Of a DNA stretch of 6,625 nt, positions 1 to 6,150 are shown piece by piece. Position 1 is the first letter of the stretch; the number at the start of each line of letters is the position of its first letter. Under the pieces are notes generated by a model. The model was given only the letters and a program-made list of their open reading frames with translations, was not told where the DNA came from and did no database searches. Source of the DNA: Woeseia sp. (GTDB taxonomy: Bacteria; Pseudomonadota; Gammaproteobacteria; Steroidobacterales; Woeseiaceae); NCBI GenBank assembly GCA_018701055.1, contig JABIUH010000198.1, positions 1 to 6,625 of the forward strand, written 5' to 3'. Made by a program: the position numbers and the translations under genes.

Positions 1-389
1 CCGGAGCCGCTGGGACTGGTGGCGACGTCGGCGCGAGTGTAGTGCAAGTCCCAAGTGTGCACGTCTCGGTAGGGCGCCGTGCTCGTGAAAATCGGCACCG
101 CCGCTCGTTCCCCTTTGCGAAGTCTCAGCGCGGGAAGATTGTAAACGAACAAATCGTGACCGCCGCCGGCGCTCAGTTCTGGCGGCAAGTCAACACCGGC
201 CACTTCGACGCCAGCAATCAGTCCCAACTGTCCAGCACTAAATCCCAGGTGGTCTGCAAGCGCTCCTATGTACATCGGTTGTACATTGAAAACCGCGACG
301 GCGACGGTACCGATCGCAATGGCGGCAGCGATTGCGATTGGCCTGTCCGCGGCGTTTCGTTCGGAACTGTTTGAATTGTTCACTGCCAT
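1..389 (-). CDS. Partial chimeric frame: MFS transporter N-terminus joined to DUF4139-like segment
   Basis: The frame opens at ATG 389 (in-frame TGA a few codons upstream) and runs off the left edge, giving 129 codons. Residues 1-65 look like the start of a major facilitator transporter: a polar N-terminus, a first membrane segment (about 18-36, AIAAAIAIGTVAVAVF), then PMYIGALADHLGFSAGQLGL and the beginning of helix 2. From about residue 66 the protein changes character to soluble sequence with LPPELSAGGGHDLFVY, LRKGERAAVPIF and YRDVHTWDL. These resemble the C-terminal domain of DUF4139-type proteins. A transporter would instead continue with hydrophobic helix 2. The switch lies near bases 180-205. 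I read it as an MFS gene start whose remainder is replaced, by assembly misjoin or recombination. The family calls rest on remembered motif patterns. The DUF3465 gene ends 64 bases upstream. Confidence 0.6.
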   Translation of the reverse strand, partial: MAVNNSNSSERNAADRPIAIAAAIAIGTVAVAVFNVQPMYIGALADHLGFSAGQLGLIAGVEVAGVDLPPELSAGGGHDLFVYNLPALRLRKGERAAVPIFTSTAPYRDVHTWDLHYTRADVATSPSGS

Positions 390-453
390 CTCGTTAAAAT
401 TTAATCATCTCTGTTTGAAATCGAGAGCATTGTTTTCCGAACTCGACCGTTGT

Positions 454-879
454 TTATTCGTAGACATTGCCATTGTGTTGCAACCAACCGCTGACGTGTT
501 GTTGTTGCGGATCGTGGTGCGTCCAATGGACGACGCCGCCCCGATCATTGTCTTCATACTGTCCGCTAAAATGAACGGTGTCGCCGGATTTTAGATTGGG
601 CACTCGTGGGGCCAGGTCAATATTGTGGGCGATCAGAAGAGTGTGACCGTTCGCCAGTTCCAGAATGAATCGCTGGTGTCGGCTGCCGTCATTATCGTCG
701 GAAAACACACGAACCACAGTCCCGGTCGCCTCAACTTGCCGGCCGCTAACGAGGGCAGGCACCTCGGTGCTCGCACTGTGTGTTGCGGCACCCGGCGTAC
801 TTGCGGGGCCACCTTGTTCCAGGCTGTATAAGTACATAGCCGCGAGGGCGACTATGATCGGTAGGACTGTTCTCTTCAT
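454..879 (-). CDS. DUF3465 family protein, membrane-anchored or exported OB-fold domain
   Basis: 141 residues. Residues 1-20 (MKRTVLPIIVALAAMYLYSL) form a signal peptide or N-terminal anchor without an obvious cleavage site. A low-complexity Ala/Ser/Thr/Pro linker covers about 21-42. The rest matches DUF3465: an ATGTVVRVFSDDNDGSRHQRF block (51-71), AHNIDLAPR (84-92), a GDTVHFSGQYE strand (99-109), VHWTHHDP (117-124) and a terminal GWLQHNG (131-137). The family is small, predicted beta-barrel/OB-like and of unknown biochemical role. The conserved His-rich WTHHDP stretch could bind a ligand or metal, which is inference. The start ATG lies 5 bases after the NTF2-like gene stop with only a weak GGTGAG upstream, so translation is probably coupled to that gene. 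The location is periplasmic or membrane-tethered facing the periplasm. Confidence 0.85.
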   Translation of the reverse strand: MKRTVLPIIVALAAMYLYSLEQGGPASTPGAATHSASTEVPALVSGRQVEATGTVVRVFSDDNDGSRHQRFILELANGHTLLIAHNIDLAPRVPNLKSGDTVHFSGQYEDNDRGGVVHWTHHDPQQQHVSGWLQHNGNVYE

Positions 880-884
880 TTGAA

Positions 885-1370
885 CTAGTTAGGCTCACCG
901 TCCGGGTGTGGCTGACACGCGGGCGGCTGCTCGGTGCTCCATGTCATTGAGGCAATTCGCCACCCATCGTCGGTGCGGACCATACTGAATACGTCCACCC
1001 CGCAATGAGACCATGCGCCATCAATGTAAATATCATACGGATACCAGGTCATCGCGACGGTTCCAGAGATCAAGACGGTCGGGTCAAATCCACGTTCCAC
1101 GATATCAACGGACGGTTTTGACGCCCGCTGTTCTGCGGCCGTTCGCAAGTTGACTTCATGACGACCTTCACGCAGGGCGGTCGAAACGGTAATTGCGTCA
1201 TCGAGCATTAAGTCGGCAAGTCCCGCAAAGTTTTCAGCCGTAATCAATTCAAGCGCCTGATCGGCAACCGCAAGAACTTCCGACTGGTTTTGATCGGCAA
1301 GTGCTTGCGAGGAATTGAACACGCAAACGAGTGCGAGTGCTGTTACCCAAAAATTGCGTTCTAAAATCAT
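885..1370 (-). CDS. Secreted NTF2-like (SnoaL/lumazine-binding-like fold) protein
   Basis: 161 residues from ATG 1370. This start is chosen because GGAG sits 8 bases upstream and it places a classical signal peptide at the N-terminus (hydrophobic core about 8-19, cleavage likely after SQALA at 25). The mature part is one alpha+beta cone: a helix with EVLAVADQALELITAENFAGLADLML (31-56), strands around ISGTVAMTWYPYDIYIDG (101-118), SHCGVDVFSMVRTDDGWRIASMTW (121-144). The DGW-RIAS ending and the HCGVDVF strand are typical of NTF2-like proteins annotated as lumazine-binding or SnoaL-like. Function in this superfamily ranges from enzymes to ligand-binding proteins and cannot be assigned here. Two cysteines in the mature part (123, 152) could form a disulfide in the periplasm. 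It lies 46 bases after the M19 gene and 5 bases before the DUF3465 gene, probably co-transcribed. Confidence 0.8.
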   Translation of the reverse strand: MILERNFWVTALALVCVFNSSQALADQNQSEVLAVADQALELITAENFAGLADLMLDDAITVSTALREGRHEVNLRTAAEQRASKPSVDIVERGFDPTVLISGTVAMTWYPYDIYIDGAWSHCGVDVFSMVRTDDGWRIASMTWSTEQPPACQPHPDGEPN

Positions 1371-1378
1371 CAAATAAT

Positions 1379-1382
1379 CTCC
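1379..1382 (-). promoter_or_regulatory. Ribosome binding site deciding the NTF2-like gene start
   Basis: GGAG on the minus strand, 8 bases before ATG 1370. The in-frame ATG 1397 and TTG 1406 upstream have no comparable site and would add charged/polar residues ahead of the signal peptide. Confidence 0.6.
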
Positions 1383-1395
1383 GCTAGCCGTGTTC

Positions 1396-1407
1396 ATTGT
1401 TAACAAT
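1396..1407. repeat. 12-base perfect palindrome ATTGTTAACAAT
   Basis: A self-complementary, AT-rich 12-mer lies in the 46-base spacer between the M19 gene stop and the NTF2-like gene start. It could be a binding site for a dimeric regulator. With no unpaired loop it is a poor RNA hairpin and no T-run follows. No clear promoter is seen next to it, so a regulatory role is only a possibility. Confidence 0.3.
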
Positions 1408-1416
1408 ACGTTCTGT

Positions 1417-2496
1417 TTAACCGATAACTTCCGTGTACAGTCGATGCAAATTTAGGCCAAATAATTTTTCGAGGTCGGATGTTTTCATCCCACGTTTTGC
1501 GAGCCCCTCCCAGATCGTTTCCATACGTCGCGGCCCGTTCAACTCTTCGAAGTATAATGGCCATTCTTCTCGCACAAAATTCGCACCTTCTTCAGCTTTT
1601 AACTCCGCCAAATATTCTTCGTTGAGTTTGAGGCGGCGATGATCGCGGTCAGAGCCAATGCATACATGTTCAATACCTGCGACATTGATCGCATGTTCAA
1701 TGTGTTGATAGTAATAGTGAACGGCATTGTCGACCTGCAATGTCATAAATGGCCGCATCTGGGTGACACCAAAGAGGCCGCCTTTGTCAGCAACGGCCCG
1801 AATGTTCTCATCCGTTGTGTTTCGATTGTGGTCATTCAATGCCTTGCAGCAGGAGTGCGAAATTATTACGGGAGCGCTGGACGCCTCAATCGTGTCTGCC
1901 ATTGTCCGCATGTTGGCATGTGACAGGTCGATCAACATGCCGACATCGTTCATTTTTTCTACCAATTGTTGTCCGAATATCGTCAGCCCCGATCCATTGG
2001 TTTCGTTGCAGCCGGCACCCGCCCAATTTTGGAAGTTGTAAGTGATCTGACTGGAGCGGACGCCAAGACCGTAGAATACGTCGATGTTGTCCAATTCCTT
2101 ACCGAACTGAGTCGAATTTTGAAAAAGATAGAAGAGGGCAATTCGCCCTTGATCTCTAGCGGTCTGAATATCGGCAACGCGAGTCGCCTTCATCCAATAA
2201 TTCGGTTCCTGATCGATCAGCTTGTCGTAGGCAAGGACACCATCAATCGCCCATGCATAAGCTTCTGCTTCGAACGACTTCGGATCGCACAGCGTCACGG
2301 TAATGGAATTGATGCCGGAATCAATCATTTCGCGACAGAGGGAGTCGGTATAAACCTCGCGAACTTCCCCCATTGCGTCGATGACGAGTGAACTTTGTGT
2401 TGGTGTGTCAGCCGAAAATGCGGACTGAAGGCTGCTCGAGCCCAGTGCCGCTGCGCCTGCTAGAGAGCCCATGGAGAAGTCTCGCCTGGTAATCAT
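1417..2496 (-). CDS. Tat-exported membrane dipeptidase-like protein (peptidase M19 family) with altered metal site
   Basis: 359 residues from ATG 2496. This start is chosen over ATG 2508 because GGGAG lies 5 bases upstream. The N-terminus TRRDFSMG (3-10) plus a hydrophobic stretch is a twin-arginine signal, with cleavage near SAFSA (29). The body is a TIM-barrel of the renal dipeptidase family: FQNSTQFG (125-132), DVFYGLGVRSSQITYN (139-154), LIDLSHANM (188-196), PVIISHSC (209-216), GIEHVCIGSDRD (274-285). Family zinc ligands His193 and His214 and the Asp of GSDRD (283) are present. The usual HxD near the N-terminus is replaced by M42-G-E44 in VIDAMGE, and the bridging Glu is replaced by Gln126. 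This pattern occurs in a subfamily I recall with FQN motifs, whose activity is unclear. M19 members hydrolyse dipeptides or beta-lactams. Here peptidase activity is uncertain and ligand binding or another hydrolysis is possible. It acts in the periplasm and follows the importer and PLP enzyme. Confidence 0.85.
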   Translation of the reverse strand: MITRRDFSMGSLAGAAALGSSSLQSAFSADTPTQSSLVIDAMGEVREVYTDSLCREMIDSGINSITVTLCDPKSFEAEAYAWAIDGVLAYDKLIDQEPNYWMKATRVADIQTARDQGRIALFYLFQNSTQFGKELDNIDVFYGLGVRSSQITYNFQNWAGAGCNETNGSGLTIFGQQLVEKMNDVGMLIDLSHANMRTMADTIEASSAPVIISHSCCKALNDHNRNTTDENIRAVADKGGLFGVTQMRPFMTLQVDNAVHYYYQHIEHAINVAGIEHVCIGSDRDHRRLKLNEEYLAELKAEEGANFVREEWPLYFEELNGPRRMETIWEGLAKRGMKTSDLEKLFGLNLHRLYTEVIG

Positions 2497-2501
2497 GATT
2501 G

Positions 2502-2506
2502 CTCCC
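2502..2506 (-). promoter_or_regulatory. Ribosome binding site deciding the M19 gene start
   Basis: GGGAG on the minus strand, 5 bases before ATG 2496. It overlaps the alternative in-frame ATG 2508, which has no site of its own. The twin-arginine pair then falls at residues 4-5. Confidence 0.6.
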
Positions 2507-2535
2507 ATTCAGAAATTAATGCGATGCCCTGCGGA

Positions 2536-2554
2536 CGCAACCATACCAGTTGCG
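2536..2554. repeat. Inverted repeat CGCAAC-N7-GTTGCG, possible operator
   Basis: Two perfect 6-base arms separated by 7 bases lie 40-58 bases before the M19 start codon, covering the -10-like element of the putative promoter. This spacing suits a dimeric repressor or, as RNA, a small hairpin in the leader. No cognate regulator gene is visible in the window. Confidence 0.35.
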
Positions 2555-2569
2555 GCGCGAGGAGCTCAA
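2540..2569 (-). promoter_or_regulatory. Putative sigma-70-type promoter for the M19 gene
   Basis: On the minus strand a TTGAGC box (2564-2569) is followed after 18 bases by TATGGT (2540-2545). Each matches the consensus hexamer at four of six positions. It would start transcription near 2533 and give a leader of about 37 bases. The location in the longest spacer of the window supports it, but the boxes are imperfect. Confidence 0.3.
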
Positions 2570-2576
2570 TTGATCG

Positions 2577-2603
2577 CACGCCTGCCCGCCGGACGGAGGC
2601 GTG
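2577..2603 (-). terminator. GC-rich hairpin after the PLP enzyme gene, terminator-like without T-run
   Basis: Perfect 7-base arms (CACGCCT and AGGCGTG) enclose 13 bases that can add a further CCG/CGG pairing with a 5-base loop. It lies about 25 bases past the stop of the aminotransferase gene. No T-run follows on the minus strand, so it is not a textbook intrinsic terminator. It could protect the mRNA 3' end or reduce readthrough into the M19 gene. Confidence 0.3.
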
Positions 2604-2627
2604 GGCTGCGTGGCAGCAACGGCAGAG

Positions 2628-3863
2628 CTATAAGACTTCTTCCAGCGCGCCGATTAATGCATCTACTTCGCCTACCGTATTGTAGTGCGCCATGGAGACG
2701 CGTACACAACCGCCATTGTCGGTCAGATTTAGAAACTCCAATAGGCGGCGGGCATGAAAATCGCCAAATCGAACCGCAATGTTATAGGCATCAATTTTTT
2801 TTGCGATCTGTCCCGCGTCCTGTCCCTCGACAACAAAGCTAATGGTGGGAACCCGACGTTCATCGGAGCCGTTTTCGAAACCGAGAATGCGGCAGTCTGG
2901 TCGTGCGCGTAAGTAGGCAAGTAGCTTCTCAGCGATCGTATTTTCGTGCAGCGTAATTTGATGAAATGCACGTACGATTTTATCCCGAGTAGAACCGATT
3001 CCATCGACTTGCTCACCGAGTTCTGTCAGGTAGTCAACAATGCCTGTAGACGCGTAAGCAAGCTCATAACTCGCATTGCCTGGCTCAAGCTTTGCCGGCA
3101 CTTTATCTTTGCCGTAAAAGTAGTGGTAGAGGTTGTCCAGTTCTCGAAGCAGTTCGTACTTACCGTAAAGTACCGCGAAATGCGGCCCAAAGACTTTGTA
3201 CAAACTGAAAACAAGATAATCGACATCGAGCGCCGCTACATCAATTGCTCGATGCGGCGCGAATGCTACGGCGTCAACACACAGTTTAGCCTCTACGCTA
3301 TGAACGAGTTTAGCAATGTCTGCAATCGGATTAATGGTGCCAAGAATGTTGGAAACATAGGTGACCGCCACAAGCTTCGTGCGATCCGACAGCAAAGATT
3401 GTAAGTCATCGAGGCTTAGTTCGAGCCGCTCCGGGTCAATGTTCCAGAACTTCAGCGTTACACCAAATTCCTCAAGCGTTGTCCATGGTCCTACGTTGGA
3501 TTCGTGATCGGATACCGTGACGATCACCTCGTCGCCGGGCTTGAATTGACTGCGCATGCTCTTGGCTAGATTTTGTAATGCCACTGTTGATGAGGATGCA
3601 AAAGCAATTTCCTCAGGTCGGCTGGCATTGGTCAAATGCATCATCGCCTGCCGCCCCGATTCCAGTGCACCTGCCGCTTTAACGGACAAATCGTAGCTGC
3701 CGCCTGTTTGAACGTTCATGTTGTAAAGAAAGTCATTCATGCGCTCAACGCTGCGGGCAAGTATCTGCGTACCGCCGGCATTGTCAAAGAGTGTCCAACC
3801 ATTATTGAGGCCCGGAAACTGGCCGCGAACGAAATCGAGATCTAGGGAGTTCAGGTTATTCAA
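2628..3863 (-). CDS. PLP-dependent class-V aminotransferase, cysteine desulfurase-like (VC1184-type)
   Basis: 411 residues, full length for the family. It starts at TTG 3863, with GGAG 5 bases upstream, and no ATG is available near the N-terminus, where FVRGQFPGLN (11-20) and LFDNAGGTQ (25-33) are already family sequence. Fold-type I landmarks: SDHESNVGPW (118-127) with His120 stacking on PLP, VDAVAFAPHRAID (196-208) with Asp197 and His204, the Schiff-base Lys223 in FSLYKVFGPH, and C-terminal CVRVSMAHYNT (386-396) with Arg388 for a substrate carboxylate. At the place where SufS-type desulfurases carry GHHCA, this protein reads GDFHA (367-371), so the catalytic Cys is replaced by His370 and classical desulfuration is unlikely. 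A lyase, epimerase or transaminase role is possible. It is cytoplasmic and begins 12 bases after the ATPase stop, so it is co-transcribed with the importer and probably acts on the imported compound. Confidence 0.88.
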   Translation of the reverse strand: MNNLNSLDLDFVRGQFPGLNNGWTLFDNAGGTQILARSVERMNDFLYNMNVQTGGSYDLSVKAAGALESGRQAMMHLTNASRPEEIAFASSSTVALQNLAKSMRSQFKPGDEVIVTVSDHESNVGPWTTLEEFGVTLKFWNIDPERLELSLDDLQSLLSDRTKLVAVTYVSNILGTINPIADIAKLVHSVEAKLCVDAVAFAPHRAIDVAALDVDYLVFSLYKVFGPHFAVLYGKYELLRELDNLYHYFYGKDKVPAKLEPGNASYELAYASTGIVDYLTELGEQVDGIGSTRDKIVRAFHQITLHENTIAEKLLAYLRARPDCRILGFENGSDERRVPTISFVVEGQDAGQIAKKIDAYNIAVRFGDFHARRLLEFLNLTDNGGCVRVSMAHYNTVGEVDALIGALEEVL

Positions 3864-3868
3864 TGTTG

Positions 3869-3872
3869 CTCC
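3869..3872 (-). promoter_or_regulatory. Ribosome binding site supporting a TTG start of the PLP enzyme
   Basis: GGAG on the minus strand, 5 bases before TTG 3863, within the 12-base spacer after the ATPase gene. Confidence 0.6.
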
Positions 3873-3875
3873 GAT

Positions 3876-4613
3876 TCAGTGCGCCAGGATGGCGCTTAGG
3901 AAATTTCTGGTACGTTGTTCTTGTGCATTGTCGAATATGTCGGAGGGTGTGCCGATTTCAACGATCTTGCCCTTATCCATAAAAGCAACGCGATCGGCAA
4001 CTTCTCTGGCGAATCCCATTTCATGTGTAACGACTACCATCGTTACGCCGGACTTCGCGAGTTGACGCATAACATCGAGAACCTCACCAACCATTTCCGG
4101 ATCTAGCGAAGAGGTTGGTTCGTCAAACAATAGAACTTTTGGCTCCATCGCGAGTGCACGCGCGATAGCGACCCTTTGCTGTTGGCCGCCGGACAGCTGG
4201 TCCGGATATTTATCAGCCTGCGATTCTATTCCCACCTGTTTTAGCAGCGAGAGCGCATGCTCAGTTGCTTCATTCTTAGTCTTTTTCCTGACGCGCATGG
4301 GCGCCAGGCTGATATTTTGACAGACAGTTAGGTGCGGAAATAGATTAAAGGATTGAAAAACCATCCCAACGTTTTCGCGAATACGCGTTAGGTTTTTGTC
4401 CTTTTTGACTGGCGTTCCGTCGACGGCGACCGCGCCGGGATGTTCAAACGTTTCGAGTAAATTGATACAACGAATGAGCGTTGATTTTCCCGAACCGGAT
4501 GGTCCAATCACACATACCACCTCACCTGTTTCGATGTTGAGGTCGATATTATCTAACGCAAGAAAAGTGCCAAAGCGCTTTGACAGATGGTTGATTGAAA
4601 TGACAGGAGTCAT
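3876..4613 (-). CDS. Polar amino acid ABC importer ATP-binding subunit (GlnQ/HisP family)
   Basis: 245 residues, the usual length. It drives import by ATP hydrolysis on the cytoplasmic face. Walker A GPSGSGKST (37-45), Q-loop in VFQSFNLFPHLTV (85-97), signature LSGGQQQRVAIARAL (140-154), Walker B VLLFDEPTSSLDPE (160-173) and switch His197 in VVVTHEMGFA are all intact. The FQSFNLFPHLTV, DPEMVGEVL and THEMGFAREVADRV stretches are typical of polar amino acid importers. Its ATG overlaps the permease TGA in an ATGA of 4 bases and has no good Shine-Dalgarno sequence of its own, so translation is coupled to the permease. The residues do not reveal the substrate. Confidence 0.95.
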   Translation of the reverse strand: MTPVISINHLSKRFGTFLALDNIDLNIETGEVVCVIGPSGSGKSTLIRCINLLETFEHPGAVAVDGTPVKKDKNLTRIRENVGMVFQSFNLFPHLTVCQNISLAPMRVRKKTKNEATEHALSLLKQVGIESQADKYPDQLSGGQQQRVAIARALAMEPKVLLFDEPTSSLDPEMVGEVLDVMRQLAKSGVTMVVVTHEMGFAREVADRVAFMDKGKIVEIGTPSDIFDNAQEQRTRNFLSAILAH

Positions 4614-5284
4614 CGTGCGGAGGCCCGTCGCGATTTCTTCTCCATCTGGCCGACGAGATAGACCAGTGGCAGAAGAATTGCGATGTACATGAAGGCTGCT
4701 GCGATCAAAGGTGTCGGATTGGCTTCGAGTGCCTGTGCCTGTGTCGCTTGTTTAACGAGATCGGGCATCGCAACAACGGACGCTAGAGCAGTGTCCTTAA
4801 TCACATTGATGCAATTGCCCGTCAATGGCGGAATCACAATGCGAACGGCTTGCGGCAGAATGACATCCCACATCATTTGACGGTAATTTAGGCCCAATGC
4901 AAACGAGGCTTCGAACTGGCCGCGTGGAACGGCCTCGATCCCCGCACGAAATATCTCGGCGGTATAGGCAGCTGATACCAATGTCAGCGAGAGAGCTGCC
5001 GACATAAACGCCGACAGATTTAGTCCAACAAAGGGCAGGGCGTAATAAACAACGATCAACAGAACCAATATGGGGATTGATCGAAAGAGGTCGATGAAAA
5101 GTCGGGCAACTAGTTGTGCCGGCCGAACGCCGTACAGTCGAATTAGCGCGATCGTCAGACCGAGAACCAGTCCAGCGACTATGCTGACAGCACCTAAGGA
5201 AATTGTGACTCGCAAGCCAGACAGCAGCAACGGAAACGAGCTGACGAATACTTCCCAATTGAAAAATGTTTCGACAAGGCTCAC
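4610..5284 (-). CDS. Polar amino acid ABC importer permease (HisM/GlnP family)
   Basis: 224 residues, an inner-membrane subunit with about five helices (approximate hydrophobic stretches 15-48, 68-85, 93-108, 145-153 and 195-212). Family marks are LLSGLRVTISLG (20-31), the FRSIPILVLLIVVYYALP stretch (67-84), and the ATPase-contacting EAA loop RAGIEAVPRGQFEASFALGL (113-132) followed by LPQAVRIVIPPL (143-154). The start is GTG 5284: no ATG is available and the family N-terminus begins here. An AGGAA lies about 13 bases upstream, somewhat far. Only one permease gene is present, so a homodimer is expected. It lies 16 bases after the binding protein and overlaps the ATPase by 4 bases. Confidence 0.93.
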   Translation of the reverse strand: MSLVETFFNWEVFVSSFPLLLSGLRVTISLGAVSIVAGLVLGLTIALIRLYGVRPAQLVARLFIDLFRSIPILVLLIVVYYALPFVGLNLSAFMSAALSLTLVSAAYTAEIFRAGIEAVPRGQFEASFALGLNYRQMMWDVILPQAVRIVIPPLTGNCINVIKDTALASVVAMPDLVKQATQAQALEANPTPLIAAAFMYIAILLPLVYLVGQMEKKSRRASAR

Positions 5285-5300
5285 GGGCTTAACGCGGTTC

Positions 5301-6083
5301 CTAACGAATTGCCGGTAATTCGGTAATCTGTACCGTCGAACTTGTTAATGCGGGTTCTGAACCAAACCAGTGTTGATGCAACTGAGCGATAAGCCCTTCT
5401 TGTTTAAGTGCGCTGATGACATCGTTGGCTTCTTGTACTAACGCGTTCGATTTCGCAAACATCATTGAGTACCGCTCGCCCGTTTCTATGCGTTCGATGA
5501 CCTTGAAATGTTGCTTACCCTTGATGAAATACTCTAAAGCTGGAATGTCGGAAATATAACCGTGAAGTCTTCCACTTTGCAGGTCAAGCATTGCTGGCGC
5601 GAGTCCCTCGTAGCGGCGAATATCCTTAAAGCCGTAGGTTTCGCTGTTGGCGGTGGTCCACATGTCACCCGTCGAGCCGGTGTCCACGCCGATAACCTTA
5701 TCGCTCATATCGCTGAGCGTCTTTGCGGAATTACGGGTGAGCACGGTCAATGACTGTGCACTGTCGTAGTATGGCTGAGCAAAGGCGACAGATCGCAATC
5801 GTTTATCGGTGATCGTAATCGATGAAATGGCAATGTCGATACGCCCCGATTGCACTGCGGGAAATAGACCGTTAAAGGGGATGTTCACAATTTCGACGCT
5901 TAGACCGAGGCGTTTTGCAATTTCTTTCGCCAGATCGATCTCGAAACCGACGTAATCGCCACTTGAATCCTGAAATTCCCATGGCACATTGCCAATGTTA
6001 GCGCCGACGGTCAGATCCGCACTATTGGCTTGCGGCCCAAGCCAGCACGCGCAGGCAATCAAAACTAAACGAAAAAATTTCAA
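5301..6083 (-). CDS. Periplasmic amino acid-binding protein of the ABC importer (SBP_bac_3 family)
   Basis: 260 residues, starting at TTG 6083; an in-frame TAG upstream and an AGGGAG site 8 bases away support it. A Sec signal peptide covers about 1-21/22 (hydrophobic LVLIACACWLG, cleavage near ANS-A). Mature landmarks: GNVPWEFQD (31-39), GFEIDLAKEIAKRLGL (46-61), FNGLFPAVQSGRIDIAISSITITDKR (70-95) where Arg95 fits the residue that clamps the substrate carboxylate, FAQPYYDS (101-108), GVDTGSTGD (132-140), and GYISDIPALEY (175-185) where Asp179 fits the alpha-amino contact. These predict binding of a free amino acid-like ligand with intact carboxylate and amino group. Identity of the side chain is not readable. 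It leads the importer operon, 67 bases after the phosphatase gene. Confidence 0.93.
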   Translation of the reverse strand: MKFFRLVLIACACWLGPQANSADLTVGANIGNVPWEFQDSSGDYVGFEIDLAKEIAKRLGLSVEIVNIPFNGLFPAVQSGRIDIAISSITITDKRLRSVAFAQPYYDSAQSLTVLTRNSAKTLSDMSDKVIGVDTGSTGDMWTTANSETYGFKDIRRYEGLAPAMLDLQSGRLHGYISDIPALEYFIKGKQHFKVIERIETGERYSMMFAKSNALVQEANDVISALKQEGLIAQLHQHWFGSEPALTSSTVQITELPAIR

Positions 6084-6091
6084 GCGTGCTT

Positions 6092-6097
6092 CTCCCT
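6092..6097 (-). promoter_or_regulatory. Strong ribosome binding site supporting the TTG start of the binding protein
   Basis: AGGGAG on the minus strand, 8 bases before TTG 6083. The in-frame TAG just upstream excludes a longer reading frame. Confidence 0.65.
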
Positions 6098-6150
6098 TTG
6101 CCTATTAGGGCATGCGCAATCGTTCTTTCCTAGCGTCGGTGGATTAAAAA

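Noticed and set aside
42..374. Plus-strand open frame of 110 codons at the left edge
   Set aside because: It lies opposite the minus-strand frame that carries recognisable MFS and DUF4139-like sequence; its own translation is basic and featureless.
390..453. Hairpin TCGAG/CTCGA after the DUF3465 gene as a terminator
   Set aside because: Only five pairs with a 16-base loop and no real T-run; too weak to support.
1966..2391. Plus-strand open frame of 141 codons opposite the M19 gene
   Set aside because: It is antisense to a well-supported family gene, shows no recognisable motif and no convincing ribosome site; it follows from the codon pattern of the opposite strand.
4797..5258. Minus-strand open frame of 153 codons inside the permease gene
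   Set aside because: It is an alternate frame of the permease, rich in Arg, Ser and Cys with no membrane pattern or family motif.
6047..6083. Lipoprotein signal (LIAC) in the amino acid-binding protein
   Set aside because: Cys11 would leave a very short hydrophobic core, whereas the hydrophobic run continues past it to an ordinary signal peptidase site near residue 21.
6084..6150. Promoter or terminator between the phosphatase and the binding protein gene
   Set aside because: No stable hairpin with T-run and no acceptable -35/-10 pair could be found in these 67 bases, so none is annotated.
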